Positions 1-10,483 of a stretch of DNA of 64,000 nt are shown piece after piece. Source of the stretch: Scilla litardierei. Taxonomy: Eukaryota > Streptophyta > Magnoliopsida > Asparagales > Asparagaceae. The stretch is from NCBI GenBank assembly GCA_030789695.1, contig CM061130.1, positions 8,733,860-8,797,859 on the forward strand. Reading direction: 5' to 3'. A program made the position numbers and the translations under genes. Each line of letters opens with the position of its first letter. Within the stretch, counting starts at the first letter, position 1. The notes beneath the pieces were generated by a model, which saw only the letters and a list, made by a program, of their open reading frames with translations, made no database searches and was not told the origin of the DNA.

Positions 1-1160
1 GTCCATTGATATTGGAGCACTTCGTTCAGTTCTCCGATTTCCCTCATCTCGCCGATCTTCTTTCCTCTTGCGGCCTAATAGATTATCTTCGCCATGACCC
101 CAAGGCGAACCCTCACCCGTACCCCCGTCTCATCAAATTATTCTATGCGAATCGTGTCCGTGGTCAGTATGACGACACTCACTCCATTGAGACGACTATC
201 TTGGGGACACCTATTGTCCTCACGTCAGAAATCTTAGGGGAGTTGATTGGTGTGTCATCCTCTGGCCTTCTTCCAGCTGATATCTCTGTGGATGATATTT
301 CTGATCTTGACCAGTCGATGCTTGCCGAGATGTTCCATGTCATCCCTCCCGCCATGATTGGCGTCCCCTCGAAGTCTTTTAAGCCAAAAGCTTGGGTCTT
401 AAATCTTATCCTGAAGTCGTGCCTCCTTCCGAAGTACGGCTCATCTAGCTTACCCTCCCAGCCGTTCCTCAAGATGATCTACGCTCTCTTCATGGGGAGC
501 GAGATCAATTGGGCTCGTATCATCCTAGATAAGATGGACTCTTTTGAATGTATCCGAAAATCCACCAAGTCTGCTCACATTCCATATCCGTGCCTATTGA
601 CTCTCGTTTTTCGTCACTTCGGAGTCCCTCTCCCTCCCGATGACTAGCGTCCTCTTGGTCCTCCCCTGAATGCGACAGCAGTCAAGAAGTCTCTTGCAGC
701 GCTTCTTCACGTTCAGAGGACGACCCCTTCAGCTTCTGCTTCAGTTGCTCATGCTCCTTCTCCTACTCCGTCGCTCGCTGAGTTTGCAGTTTTCCTGTGA
801 CGTGTGGAGTCTCGTGTTTCTCGTTCCGAGGAGATGCTTGCTCGCATCTGCACTCACTTGGGCATTGAGGTTCCTCCGCCGGTTTCTGACGACGAGGAGA
901 TGGATGAGGCTGAGCTCCAGGAGCTTGTTGGATCTCCTGCTCGTGCCCCTGAGGGTACCTCTGCTCGTGCTGCTGCTGCTTCTGCCGGTGCTCCCGAGAG
1001 CACACCTACTGCCACCATTCCTTCGGTGGATGTTTCTGTTGGGGCTCCCGAGACCACTACCGTTGCCACTCTCCCATCAGTTGACACTCCGGTCGTTCCT
1101 GAGACCACCACATCTTCTGCAGAGCCTGCTGCTGCTACAGATCATCCCTCCGCCTCCTGA
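1..1160 (+). pseudogene. Env-like ORF of Sirevirus C1 (5'-truncated by window, two stops)
   Basis: This is the ORF after pol in Sireviruses, called env-like by position; its function is unknown. It reads in one frame from about position 6 to the stop at 1158-1160, but is broken by TAG at 645-647 and TGA at 798-800. At both sites the C2 copy has a sense codon (CAG and CGA). The visible part holds the conserved globular region with the FYANRVRGQYDD motif near 145-180, a short heptad-like helix near 800-870, and an Ala/Thr/Pro/Ser-rich tail containing APE-S/T-T repeats. No signal peptide or membrane segment is visible. The ORF ends 15 bp before the G1 insertion, so G1 did not disrupt it. Confidence 0.85.
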
Positions 1161-1170
1161 GCTTGCGTTG

Positions 1171-1175
1171 GAGGA
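1171..1175. repeat. Target site duplication of G1, left copy (GAGGA)
   Basis: GAGGA lies directly before the G1 LTR terminus TGACGTG and recurs at 11644-11648 after the other LTR. A 5-bp duplication is normal for gypsy integrases. The same GAGGA precedes G2 at 60039-60043. Confidence 0.93.
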
Positions 1176-2788
1176 TGACGTGCCCCCGGTTTGCGAGCCG
1201 CAAATGGCCAGGGGACCTGCGTGAGGGTTTAGATATTTGTAACTGCAAGCACACGGTGTTGTAGTGTGGCTTGGGGGTCGAACACAGGGAGGCTAGGATG
1301 TGCTTGTGTCAAAGAGGACCAAAATCACCCCGTGGGCGAGCTAGCCCAGATCGGATGATGGGTTGTCACGGTAAAGGAATGCAAGGTATAAACAATATGG
1401 AAATAAAACCCGGGACTTTGGTTTCCACTCCATCGAGCGACTCTCGCCGATACGGCCTACGGGTAGGATGGCGATCGGAATTAGGGTCTAATGGTGAGAC
1501 GTTGCCTCTAAAAGTGGTACCGGCATCCCATGGGCCCGATATTCCGGTCGGTGCCCAGGATGATACATCGGACTTTCCGGGTTCGATCAGTGGGCACTCC
1601 TGTGTCCATTAACACTGGTCAACTCCGGGAGCACTAAGCTCGCAACGATAACTCCCAACGTCTCATCCTGCCGCTCCCGCGCGCTAGGATTCGGCGTCTA
1701 CGCTAAGGGCGTGAGCTATGGCTAGGGAGTCAACCGCCAAGTTTATTCCCCCTTGGCCCAACGGTCAAAGGCGGTCTTTTTCCCGCCGATGACAATAAAA
1801 CACCCAGCGTAACCGTTAGATTCCTAATCCCTATCGATTTCCTAACCCTACGGACGCATCGGGAAGAGCCCCCGAAGGGGTTTCCGCCAAAATCCCAGAT
1901 TTGGGAACTGCTCACAAATATTCATTAAAAAGCGATCTAAACGAAAATGAACCGTTAAAATCATAATCAGACAATAGGAATGCAAAGGTAGTAAATCAAT
2001 TAAGATAATACTAAAGTTTTACAAAGATCTGAAAACTTACAAAAACTGGAAAATTACAGCCGTCATAAAATGAAGAAAACAGTAAAAAATAACCAACTCT
2101 CGAATCTGGGAAACATAGGGTTTTATTTTTAGAAAACGACATCACCCGATCGGTTGACAAGTCAACCGGTCGGGTGAGCCGCTTCACAAAATAACAGCGC
2201 AATGCGGGGGTTTCACCCGGTCAGTATGAACCGGTCGGTTGGAACTTGGTGCGGTCGGTTGGATCTTGGTGCCGACCGGTTGGATCTTGGAGCGGACCGG
2301 GTGAGGAGATCGGTTGGAGCTTCGAGTCTTGGCTGTTGAAATTCACCTACAGGTGAACTGATCGGGTGAAGGTCACCCGATCGGTTGGAAATCAGCTTCA
2401 AATTTCCAAAGACTTTGAGCTTTTGACCCGGTCACTAAACCGACCGGGTGACTTCTCGTGAGCTCCAAGCTGCGCCCGGGTGGTGTACGCGTGCATCACC
2501 CGATCGGTTGGAGATGACCAACCGACCGGGTGAGGGGCTGAAAGATGCAATCTTCGTCGTTTGACCCCCTGGATCACGCGTGACTCCTCCCGTTGCTCCA
2601 GGGACACATGATATCATCGTTTTACGCCCCAAATGCCAGCAAACTCCTGCAAAACACGGAAAATACGGAAAAGTGAAAGAAAACAAGAAAATACAAGAAA
2701 ATACGAGAAAACAAATAAAAGACGGCGGTAAATACGGAAAAACACGGAAGAAAACGCGCGTAAATATATGAAATATAAACGCACGTTA
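1176..2788 (-). repeat. 3' LTR of G1
   Basis: 1613-bp LTR bounded by TGACGTG on the left and CACGTTA on the right. The expected CACGTCA has mutated, so on the element strand the LTR opens with TA instead of TG. It matches 10484-11643 and the G2 LTR (60044-61657). It contains the hairpin array (2143-2535) and a decayed TATA box (TATTTTTAG on the plus strand near 2124, where the 5' LTR has TATTTATAG). Confidence 0.93.
2143..2535 (-). promoter_or_regulatory. Palindrome array in G1 3' LTR
   Basis: Repeated CACCCGATCGGTTG and CCGACCGGGTGA motifs. Neighbouring copies are inverted and form hairpins, for example CACCCGATCGGTTGAC then AA then a near-perfect complement at about 2143-2178. In the 5' LTR the same array stands 11 bp upstream of the TATA box. 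The same motif recurs in the internal pol-env spacer at 6136-6479. A role as transcription-factor sites or enhancer is inferred. Confidence 0.7.
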
Positions 2789-2802
2789 AAATCCCCCAAG
2801 CT
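2789..2802 (-). other. Polypurine tract of G1
   Basis: On the minus strand AGCTTGGGGGATTT abuts the 3' LTR. This is the expected primer site for plus-strand DNA synthesis. It is preceded by an inverted repeat around CCTCGAGG (about 2811-2830). Confidence 0.85.
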
Positions 2803-4512
2803 GAACTCTTCCTCGTCCTCGAGGAAGACGAGTGAGAGTAGGAGCTCGGAGGGAAAAATAGAGAGAAAGAGAGAAAAAGAAAACTCTATATCCTAGATCG
2901 CCCGTCAGGGCCAACAAAATAAAAAACGGCACACCAAGCAAGCCAATGCCAAATCACATCACTAAACCTAGGAATACGAGTCCAAATAAGTGCCGTAGGC
3001 CCACGCGGTGAAGCGCGAGTGAGTGTGGTCGTGCGCTAGCAGTCGGTGTCGCTATCTACGATGTGCAATAAAGCTTGATATACACAGACCCAGGAAATGA
3101 CCCAAATACTGATTCGAATTTGAAATTGCGGTGAATATTAGTTCAAGCATGCATGAGAAGAGTATAAGAATAGAAGCGTATCATGCATCGGGGACTCCAC
3201 AACTAGGGTTAAGGAAATCACACCACTATAGCCAAGATACTAGCTAAAAAGTTCCTAAGCCAAGTGTTTTCGGAACCGATGGGGGTTGAGATGATGTGGA
3301 GAAGAACACTCGGTACAAATTCTCGCCTTCCCTTTATTCTCGGCAAGTAGGAAAATATTCACACGAGAATTTTTTTTTGGGTTTTGGGCATTTGTATAGT
3401 TTGTTGTTTTTGTTTTTTTGGCTATACAAAATTTTTCTTTTCTTTTTGGGTTTTTCTTTTCTTTTCTCTTTTTTTTTGGATTTTTGGGTTTTTTTGGCTA
3501 TACACATGTGTACTCTCCCAAGTGGGAGAACGGTACACGACGAGGGGATTTGCACCAAGTAAAACAAAAAAGAAATCGGAATCTAAACACTTGGGCAAAG
3601 GAAACTATTCTCGCAATATATAGCATGGGCTAAATGGGTTATCCTAGTCCTTAATTGTGGAATCCCGAGACATGCGAAATGAAGCGTACGATATATATAG
3701 CATGCAGAAGAAGCAGACAGTAGAAATAAGTACCTCACATTCATATCGAAACATGATAATCTAGGGGTCATTCCTGGACAGGTATATAAAGTAAATCACA
3801 AAGTAGAAGCACACCACACGGTTAGGCACGACACATGACTCACAAAAAGCTAAGTGGACCCACGATGCGTGAAATGCAAGATGACTCGAAATCCTAGGGT
3901 TAGTGAATGTGATGCTAGGTGCTAGGTGTGTGTGATTTTGTGGCGATTCATCATAGGGTTCATCTCTAGGAGAAAGAGATAAAAAGAAGATAAGAAAAAA
4001 TAAAAACACAATGAAAATGACATAAAAACGAAAAAGAAAGACTCAAATGACGCACCAAGTGCGACTCCCCCAAGCTGAATCTTGCATTGCCCTCAATGCA
4101 ATAAGAGTGAATACGGGAGGGCAATGAAAATGGGGGGGGGGGGGGAATACGCACCGACACAAAAAGAAATGAAAAACGAGGAAAACACAAATACGAAACT
4201 GAAAATAAAAGAAAAATCAAAATCAAACCACATGACACAAAAAACGAAATAAAACCACACGACACGACAAAAAGCACACGACATGACACGAAAATGGGGA
4301 AAAAAAGCACACACACAAAAAGAAAATAAAACAAAACACGACAACACACCAAAATAGACGTCCCCCAAATTGGACATGACAATGCTTGCAATGAAATATG
4401 ATCGTGAAATGCAGAAATATGCGAGGGGGGGGGGGGGGGGGCAATCGGATTCGCTGGTACTAGAATGGTAGGGGGAGGGAGAGGAGGGTGGGGAATAGCG
4501 AATGAAAGAATC
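2803..4512 (-). other. Post-env non-coding region of G1 with PPT-like repeats
   Basis: No credible gene; the long frames here are T/F-rich low complexity. Two further PPT-like sites (minus AGCTTGGGGGAGT at 4064-4075, AATTTGGGGGA at 4360-4370) resemble the true PPT. The first is preceded by a perfect hairpin, TTGCATTG (4082-4089) paired with CAATGCAA (4094-4101). Homopolymer G runs lie at about 4131-4145 and 4427-4441, and a T-rich stretch at 3370-3500. The region is repeated in G2 (61658-63367) with shorter G runs. Confidence 0.75.
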
Positions 4513-5667
4513 CTAAGAGGATGAGGAGGGCGTGCCTACAGGGGAAGGAGGGGCGACAGGCTGGATCACGGGTGGATCGATATGTACCGGTGGGCTGTGG
4601 TGGATAAAGATTGTACCGGGCGGGCCGACAGTTGGGTGCCAATCGGGAGGATCCAAGGGTGGCAGATGTACTAATGGAGAATACCAAGGATCGGGGTAAA
4701 ACTCCCATGGCAGATGAGACGGGGGGTAGGGTAGCCGCAAAGGTGCTAAAGGTGGCAGGATCGCGAAAGGTGCGTAGGCGGGGCTATAGAGATAGACTGC
4801 ACGGTCTTCACCGAAGGGAGTGAGCATATTGATATCGATCAAGTAATCACGATCAATACGGCTACGTCCAGGCAAAATAGGGAGGTCGGGCGGCACTCTC
4901 AAAACACAGCTGACAATAAGAGTGATCATCCCACCGCAACAGATGGATCCAGAATTGGCGCGGCTACCAGCAAAAATTTCGTGGATGATCCAATGAGCGG
5001 CGTTTATGGGCATAGGGATGTGCCCGAGGATCCTGTCTTCGGACATGGCATAGAGGAAGAAAAGCTCATCCCTAGATACAGTGGACACATCCACGCGGGC
5101 GAAAACAGTGTTGGCGAGGATGCAATGGGCGAGGCGGTAACACGGGTGAATAATGTAGGAGGCAAGAGCCTCAGGTGGAAAGGCGGTGTACCGGGTAAAT
5201 CGTTGCCAAACACCATCAGCCCGAAATTGAGAGTAGATGTCAGTTCGATCGTGGGTGGAATGTTCAGTATTAAGATCAGGGTGACGGAGATTGAGGATAT
5301 TGTTCAACTCGATGAAACCCAGAGAAAAATCGCAGTTGAAAGCGCGGAAGGAGAAACCCCCGTCAAACACCTCGAGGGAACCGAGGAATTCAAGCGTGAG
5401 ATTTCGGTGTGTGAGAGCATGGATGTAAGAAAGGGTATGGCACCATATACAGTTGAAAATTCTGCCGACGCCGTTCGAAAGCCCTAGAGCTTCGAGTGTG
5501 GGGCGATCGGCAAAGAGTGTAGGTCGCATTGGGCGATGAAGTAGTGCTCGCAAACAGTCAGACTGCTCTTCCGTAGAAGGGTTTATGCCAAGGAAAGAGG
5601 GCGAAAAGGGGCCGTAGAGCGGATCACGGCGCGAAGATGAGGCAATCTCTTTCCCTTTCTTAGACAT
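4513..5667 (-). CDS. Env-like protein of Athila-type element G1 (intact ORF, 384 aa)
   Basis: Positional env-like ORF downstream of pol, related to the Athila ORF family; its molecular role is unknown. I chose the ATG at 5667, which opens a basic Ser-rich N-terminus (MSKKGKE...). The frame stays open to 5748, so a start 27 codons upstream is possible. The core at residues about 89-130 (LTLEFLGSLEVF through FIELNNIL) is the part typical of the family. The last 85 residues are Pro-rich with PP repeats and a Ser tail. No signal peptide or clear membrane helix is seen. Unlike the pol of the same element it has no stop or frameshift. It lies 448 nt downstream of an internal TATA box (6115-6122), which suggests its own transcript. 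Confidence 0.82.
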   Translation of the reverse strand: MSKKGKEIASSSRRDPLYGPFSPSFLGINPSTEEQSDCLRALLHRPMRPTLFADRPTLEALGLSNGVGRIFNCIWCHTLSYIHALTHRNLTLEFLGSLEVFDGGFSFRAFNCDFSLGFIELNNILNLRHPDLNTEHSTHDRTDIYSQFRADGVWQRFTRYTAFPPEALASYIIHPCYRLAHCILANTVFARVDVSTVSRDELFFLYAMSEDRILGHIPMPINAAHWIIHEIFAGSRANSGSICCGGMITLIVSCVLRVPPDLPILPGRSRIDRDYLIDINMLTPFGEDRAVYLYSPAYAPFAILPPLAPLRLPYPPSHLPWEFYPDPWYSPLVHLPPLDPPDWHPTVGPPGTIFIHHSPPVHIDPPVIQPVAPPSPVGTPSSSS

Positions 5668-6114
5668 GACGACTATGTGTGTGGCGAAAAGGAGAGTGGG
5701 AGCGTGCCTATGATGATTAAAAAGCAGGTGAAGCAGGTATAACACCAACTCAGGACATTACAGATAAGGTAAGAGATGTGTAGAGTGGAAAGGTGTTACC
5801 CATCAATGTAGCAAGATCAAGCTCCCGGGGGACTCGCGCAGTAGGAGGAAGCAATTCGGGAAGCCGCCGCTCGCTGATCCGACAAGAAACAGGTTTTCGA
5901 AAATTTTGGGGGCTAGGGTTAGGGTTTGGGTGTTTTGATGATGGAATGTTGATGATGGCAAGGTGGCGAGGGTGGGGAAGTATGGGAGTGAGTGGGGATG
6001 AGGGTTTAGGGGCAGTATGTTGGATGGGGGGGGGGTCGATTCGACAGTTGGAGGGTGTGTAACCGCGTGAAGGGGATTTTTGGGGGTCGGGTGGCGGTCA
6101 TCGTGCGGTAGGGG

Positions 6115-6479
6115 TATTTATAGGGGTGAAACTGTACCGATCGGGTGAGTTCTCACCCGATCGGGTGGACGAATTTCGAAAATTTCCTGTCGGCCAACAG
6201 CTACAGGTGAACTGATCGGGTGAAGGTCACCCGATCGGTTGACCGCATCCCAAATCTTTCCCGAGAACATGTGATATTTCACCCGGCCACTCACCCGATC
6301 GCGATAGTACTCAACCGATCGGTTAATGCGATCTCCAAATTTCCCGAAAGTTCAGCACTACCCACACGGTCAGCGACCCGGTCTCGGCTATTGTCACCCG
6401 GTCGGTTCGTTAGGTGACTGATTCGGCCATTCCGCTGATACGTCCAAACCGATCGGGTGAGGTCTCACCCGATCGGTTG
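6115..6479 (-). promoter_or_regulatory. Candidate internal promoter for the G1 env-like ORF
   Basis: Lies between pol (ends 6676) and env-like (starts 5667). On the minus strand an array of the LTR-type palindromes (6136-6479) is followed after 13 bp by TATAAATA (6115-6122). The 5' LTR has the same order and spacing: array, 11 bp, then TATAAATA at 11000-11007. Perfect hairpins include CCGATCGGGTGAG/CTCACCCGATCGG (about 6137-6164), and a second pair near 6450-6479. Promoter function is inferred from this copy of the LTR layout. Confidence 0.65.
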
Positions 6480-6675
6480 GGGTCTTGTTTCCTGCAAAAG
6501 ACCAAAAATCGCCTAAGTTTCACGACGGAAGTTGTTGCGGCTGGATTTATTTATAAAAATAGATAAAAATAAAGTAGAAAAAGTCCTAAAAAGCGAAGCA
6601 AAAGTTTAAAACATGGGTTGCCTCCCATGAAGCGCTTTTGTTTAACGTCGTTTAGCTCGACGCCTCTAGCGGTGG

Positions 6676-9600
6676 TCAATTAGGATCCGGAGGGTTAGAG
6701 GAAGAGTTGTCACTCGTTGGGGATCCGACCGGAGAGAATTCTGGTTCTCCAACCGCATAGTGTTTCAGACGCTGTCTGTTGACTTTAAACGGCTCATCCC
6801 TTCCCATTATCTCAATAGCCCCATGCGGGAAAACCTTGGTGACACGGAACGGTCCCGACCACCTTGACTTGAGTTTTCCAGGAAAGAGCTTCAGCTTTGA
6901 GTTGAATAGGAGAACTAAGTCCCCTTCTTTGAATTCCCTCTTCAAGATTCACTTATCGTGCCACCGCTTCAGCTTCTCCTTGTAGATCTTGGCGTTCTCA
7001 TAGGCATTGAGCCGGATTTCGTCGAGCTCGTTGAGTTGTAACTACCGGTGCCCCCCTACCTCCTTGGCGTCGAAGTTCAGATTCTTAATTGCCCAAAATG
7101 CCTTATGCTTCAATTCCACAGGAAGATGGCAGGCTTTCCCATAGACAAGCCGGTAGGGAGTCGTGCCGATCGGAGTTTTAAATGCCGTCCTGTAGGCCCA
7201 AAGCGCATCAGGAAGCTTTGATGACCAGTCCTTTCTAGAATTGGCCACCGTCTTTTCTAGTATGCTTTTAATCTCCCGGTTAGAGACTTCCGCCTGACCG
7301 CTGGTCTGCGGGTGGTAGGCACGCCCCACCCGGTGTTGTACCCCGTATTTTTTAAGAGGGCCTCGAATTTCTTCTCTATAAAGTGGCCCCCTCCGTCACT
7401 GATCAGGACACGGGGTACACAGAACCGCGGGAAGATGTTGCTTTTGAAGAACTTGGCCACCACTCTGGAATCATTGGTTGGACTGGCCATCGCTTCAACC
7501 CATTTCGACACGTAGTCCACAGCCACCAATATATACTGGTTCCCTGAGGAGGAAGGGAACGGTCCCATGAAGTCCACTCCCCATACATCAAAGATTTCTA
7601 CCTCCAGGATGTAGTGTTGAGGCATCTCATTCCTTTTGGAGATATTCCCCGATCTTTGGCATTTATCGCAGGCTTGGACATAAGCATGTGTGTCCTTGAA
7701 GAGTGTAGGCCAGTAGAATCCGCTTTGGAGAATTTTTGCGGTGGTCTTGTAGGTGCTCGCGTGCCCTCCACATTGCTGCCCGTGGCAGTGGGAAATGATG
7801 GAGGTCGCCTCAGTTTCAGGTATGCATCTTCGTATCACCCCATCATTGCAGGTTTTGTATAGGTGGGGGTCATCCCAATAAAATTTGCAGACCTCATGGA
7901 AAAATTTCTTCTTCTGCTGAAAGCTCACATTGTGGGGGACGATGGCACAAGCCAGATAATTTGCGATGTCGGCGTACCAGGGGGTCCAGGAGGAGGAGAC
8001 AGAGAAAAGATGCTCATCAGGGAGTGAATCATCGATCGGCGTAGCATTTAGATCAAGGGTAGGCATCCTGGACAGGTGATCGGCAACAACATTCTCTGCC
8101 CCCTTCTTGTCTCTGATTTCCAGGTCGAATTCCTGGAGGAGGAGAATCCATCTAATGAGTCGCGGCTTAGCTTCTTTCTTGCTCAATAGGTATTTAAGAG
8201 CCGCGTGATCTGTGTGCACGATCACCTTGGCACCAACGAGATATTGTCGGAACTTATCCATGGCGTAGATGACCGCTAGCAATTCTTTTTCCGTGGTAGT
8301 ATAATTTCTTTGGGCGGCATCAAGGGTTTTGCTCGTATAATATATGACATGAAGATTTTTATCCTTCCTCTGCCCCAAGACGGCACCAACCGCATAATCA
8401 CTAGCGTCACACATCAGCTCAAAGGGCAGATTCCAGTCCGGTGGCTGTATTATGGGCACGGAAATCAAAGCTTGCTTCAAAGTGCGGAAGGCCTCCATAC
8501 ACTCCTCGCTGAAGACGAAAGGCACGTCCTTCACGAGGAGTTGGGTCAGCGGCCTGGAAATCTTTGAGAAGTCTTTTATGAAGTGTCGATAAAATCCCGC
8601 ATGTCCTAAGAAACCACGGACTCCACGAAGATTGAGCGGTGGTGGAAGCTTTTTAATCACCTCAACTTTAGCCTTATCAACCTCAATTCCCCTCGAAGAG
8701 ATGACGTGCCCCAGCACAACTCCTTCTTGGACCATGAAGTGGCACTTCTCCCAGTTTAGGACTAATCCCTTTTCTTGACATCTCTCCAGGACTTTAGTTA
8801 GATTACTGAGGCACTAGTCAAACTTAGTTCCATAGACGGAGAAGTCGTCCATGAAAACCTCCATGATGTCCTGGGAGTAGTCGGAGAAGATAGCGGACAT
8901 GAGTGTTTGGAATGTAGCAGGGGCGTTACAAAGTCCGAACGTCATTCTTCTATAGGCATATGCCCAGAATGGGCAAGTGAAAGTCGTCTTCTCCTGGTCA
9001 TCGTTATGAATAGGGATCTGAAGAAATCCTGAATACCCGTCCATGAAACAGAAATAATTATGCTTCGCCAGTCTCTCGAGCATCTGGTCAATAAAGGGGA
9101 GAGGGTAATGATCCTTCCTCGTTGCCTTGGTCAGCTTTCTATAGTCAATGCACATCCTGTACCCCGTGACGGTCCTCGTTGGTATTAGCTCGTTCTTCTC
9201 GTTGCGAACCACCGTCATTCCTCCTTTCTTGGGTACGACGTGCACCGGGCTAACCCAGTGACTATCGGAGATAGGGTATATAATACCGGCATGTAGAAGC
9301 CTAACAATCTCATTTTTTACAACTTCCATCATTATGGGATTTAGCCTCCGCTGTGGCTCAATCGAGGAGGCTTGCTCATCTTCAAGCAGAATTCTGTGTG
9401 AGCAGAGGCCTAAGCTAACCCCTTTTAAATCCTCAATTGTATATCCGAAAACTCCTTTAAACCTTTTTAAAACACCAAGAAGTTTGGTCATTTGGTCTTC
9501 AGGCAGTGAAGAGTTCACTATGACCGGAAGGGTCGAGCCAGCCCCCAAATATTCATACTTTAGCCCGGGGGTAACTCTTTCATCTCAACTTCATGAGGCC

Positions 9601-10204
9601 CCGACGCATACTTTTCAAGCTGAGCATCCTCAAGGGAAAGGAGTTCTTCGTGGATTTCTTGGAAGCCAGCATCCAGAATCTCACTCCAAGCCGCGGTTCC
9701 GTATGGCAAAGTTTTGCAAGGTATTGTGGGAACGATCGAGGAAGGCACTGTGTTTCTTTCAAGCTCATAATAATTGTCTGGGAAGAAGGCTTCTAAGTGA
9801 AAACAGGTTTCAACTGTCGATAGTTCCCCACAACTGTTTCTAGCTTCCTCATTGTCCAAAGATCTGAGATGCTCGATAGTAGTCTGCAAGGAATAGATCG
9901 GTTCCTGTCCAACGTAGCCCACAGACTCAGCCTGATGGTTCTCCTGACATAACTCCGCGAACAACTCTTCTTCACTAAATTCGGGACTAGGAATGTCGAT
10001 ATATGCCACTTCGCCATGAGGAAAGAAGGTTGCCGTGGCAAGGTGCTCCAGCGTATCTCGATATCTCCTCTGATTTTCCACGGCGGCAGACAGGAGGGAA
10101 AGTATATTCGAAGTATTCAGGGATTCCGCTAAACTTCGTGCTAAACAGCGGATATGGTGTGAGTGATCCCAGATGTCTCCTGAAACTGCATGCAACATCC
10201 TCAT
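6676..10204 (-). pseudogene. Gypsy pol remnant of G1 (linker, RT, RNase H, INT)
   Basis: Athila-type pol reading right to left. 10204-9560 is the region upstream of RT ending in MKELPPG. RT follows (about 9548-8640), with the VPKKGG and YRKLTKATRKDHYPLPF motifs and catalytic FMDD at 8844-8855. RNase H is at about 8500-8090 (TDHAALKYL). INT has a zinc-binding [14 protein letters not shown] and a later SDGGGHF. Breaks: TAG at 8814-8816, a frameshift near 7325 just before the third INT catalytic region ([10 protein letters not shown]), and a stop near 7040. The C-terminal INT tail ends at 6676. Gag and the protease motif are absent. It cannot make a working polyprotein. Confidence 0.9.
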
Positions 10205-10458
10205 CGTGGGGCAAAGAACCTATACGAAAGGAGAGAGAGAACTGCACAAGTAGCAAACACGTCAAAAGCACGGGTTGCATAAACGGGAACCGAAAGTAGC
10301 GATGGTGGCACGTCGATTCAGTCAATTAGTACTATAAAATTGCTATCTACAATATGTACAAGTGAAATTGAAAAGTGTAGAGTGCGATAATTATCGCGAG
10401 GTAGGGATAAGTGCTAGACACTAGGGTTCATGAGATCCTAAAATAACAAGCACGTTGC

Positions 10459-10477
10459 CTCCCTGGCAACGACGCCA
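10459..10477 (-). other. Primer binding site of G1 (Asp-tRNA type, decayed)
   Basis: Minus strand TGGCGTCGTTGCCAGGGAG, six bases from the LTR end. It resembles the TGGCGCCGTTGCCGGGGA site of Athila-like elements, complementary to the 3' end of plant tRNA-Asp, with two changes. Confidence 0.8.
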
Positions 10478-10483
10478 TAAACT

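Noticed and set aside
670..1224. Leu-rich plus-strand frame overlapping the env-like ORF
   Set aside because: Shadow of the env-like ORF; low-complexity Leu/Pro translation of its Ala/Thr tail.
1271..1612. Conserved 113-codon frame also seen at 10579 and 60139
   Set aside because: Lies inside the gypsy LTR, antisense to the element, and is conserved only because the LTR is repeated. It is truncated in the 5' LTR copy.
3966..4444. Hydrophobic minus-strand frames rich in Phe, Ser and Cys (also 62835-63299)
   Set aside because: T/A-rich low complexity in several overlapping frames, no start context or family motif.
4981..5487. 168-codon plus-strand frame
   Set aside because: Antisense to the intact env-like ORF of G1, no recognisable motif.
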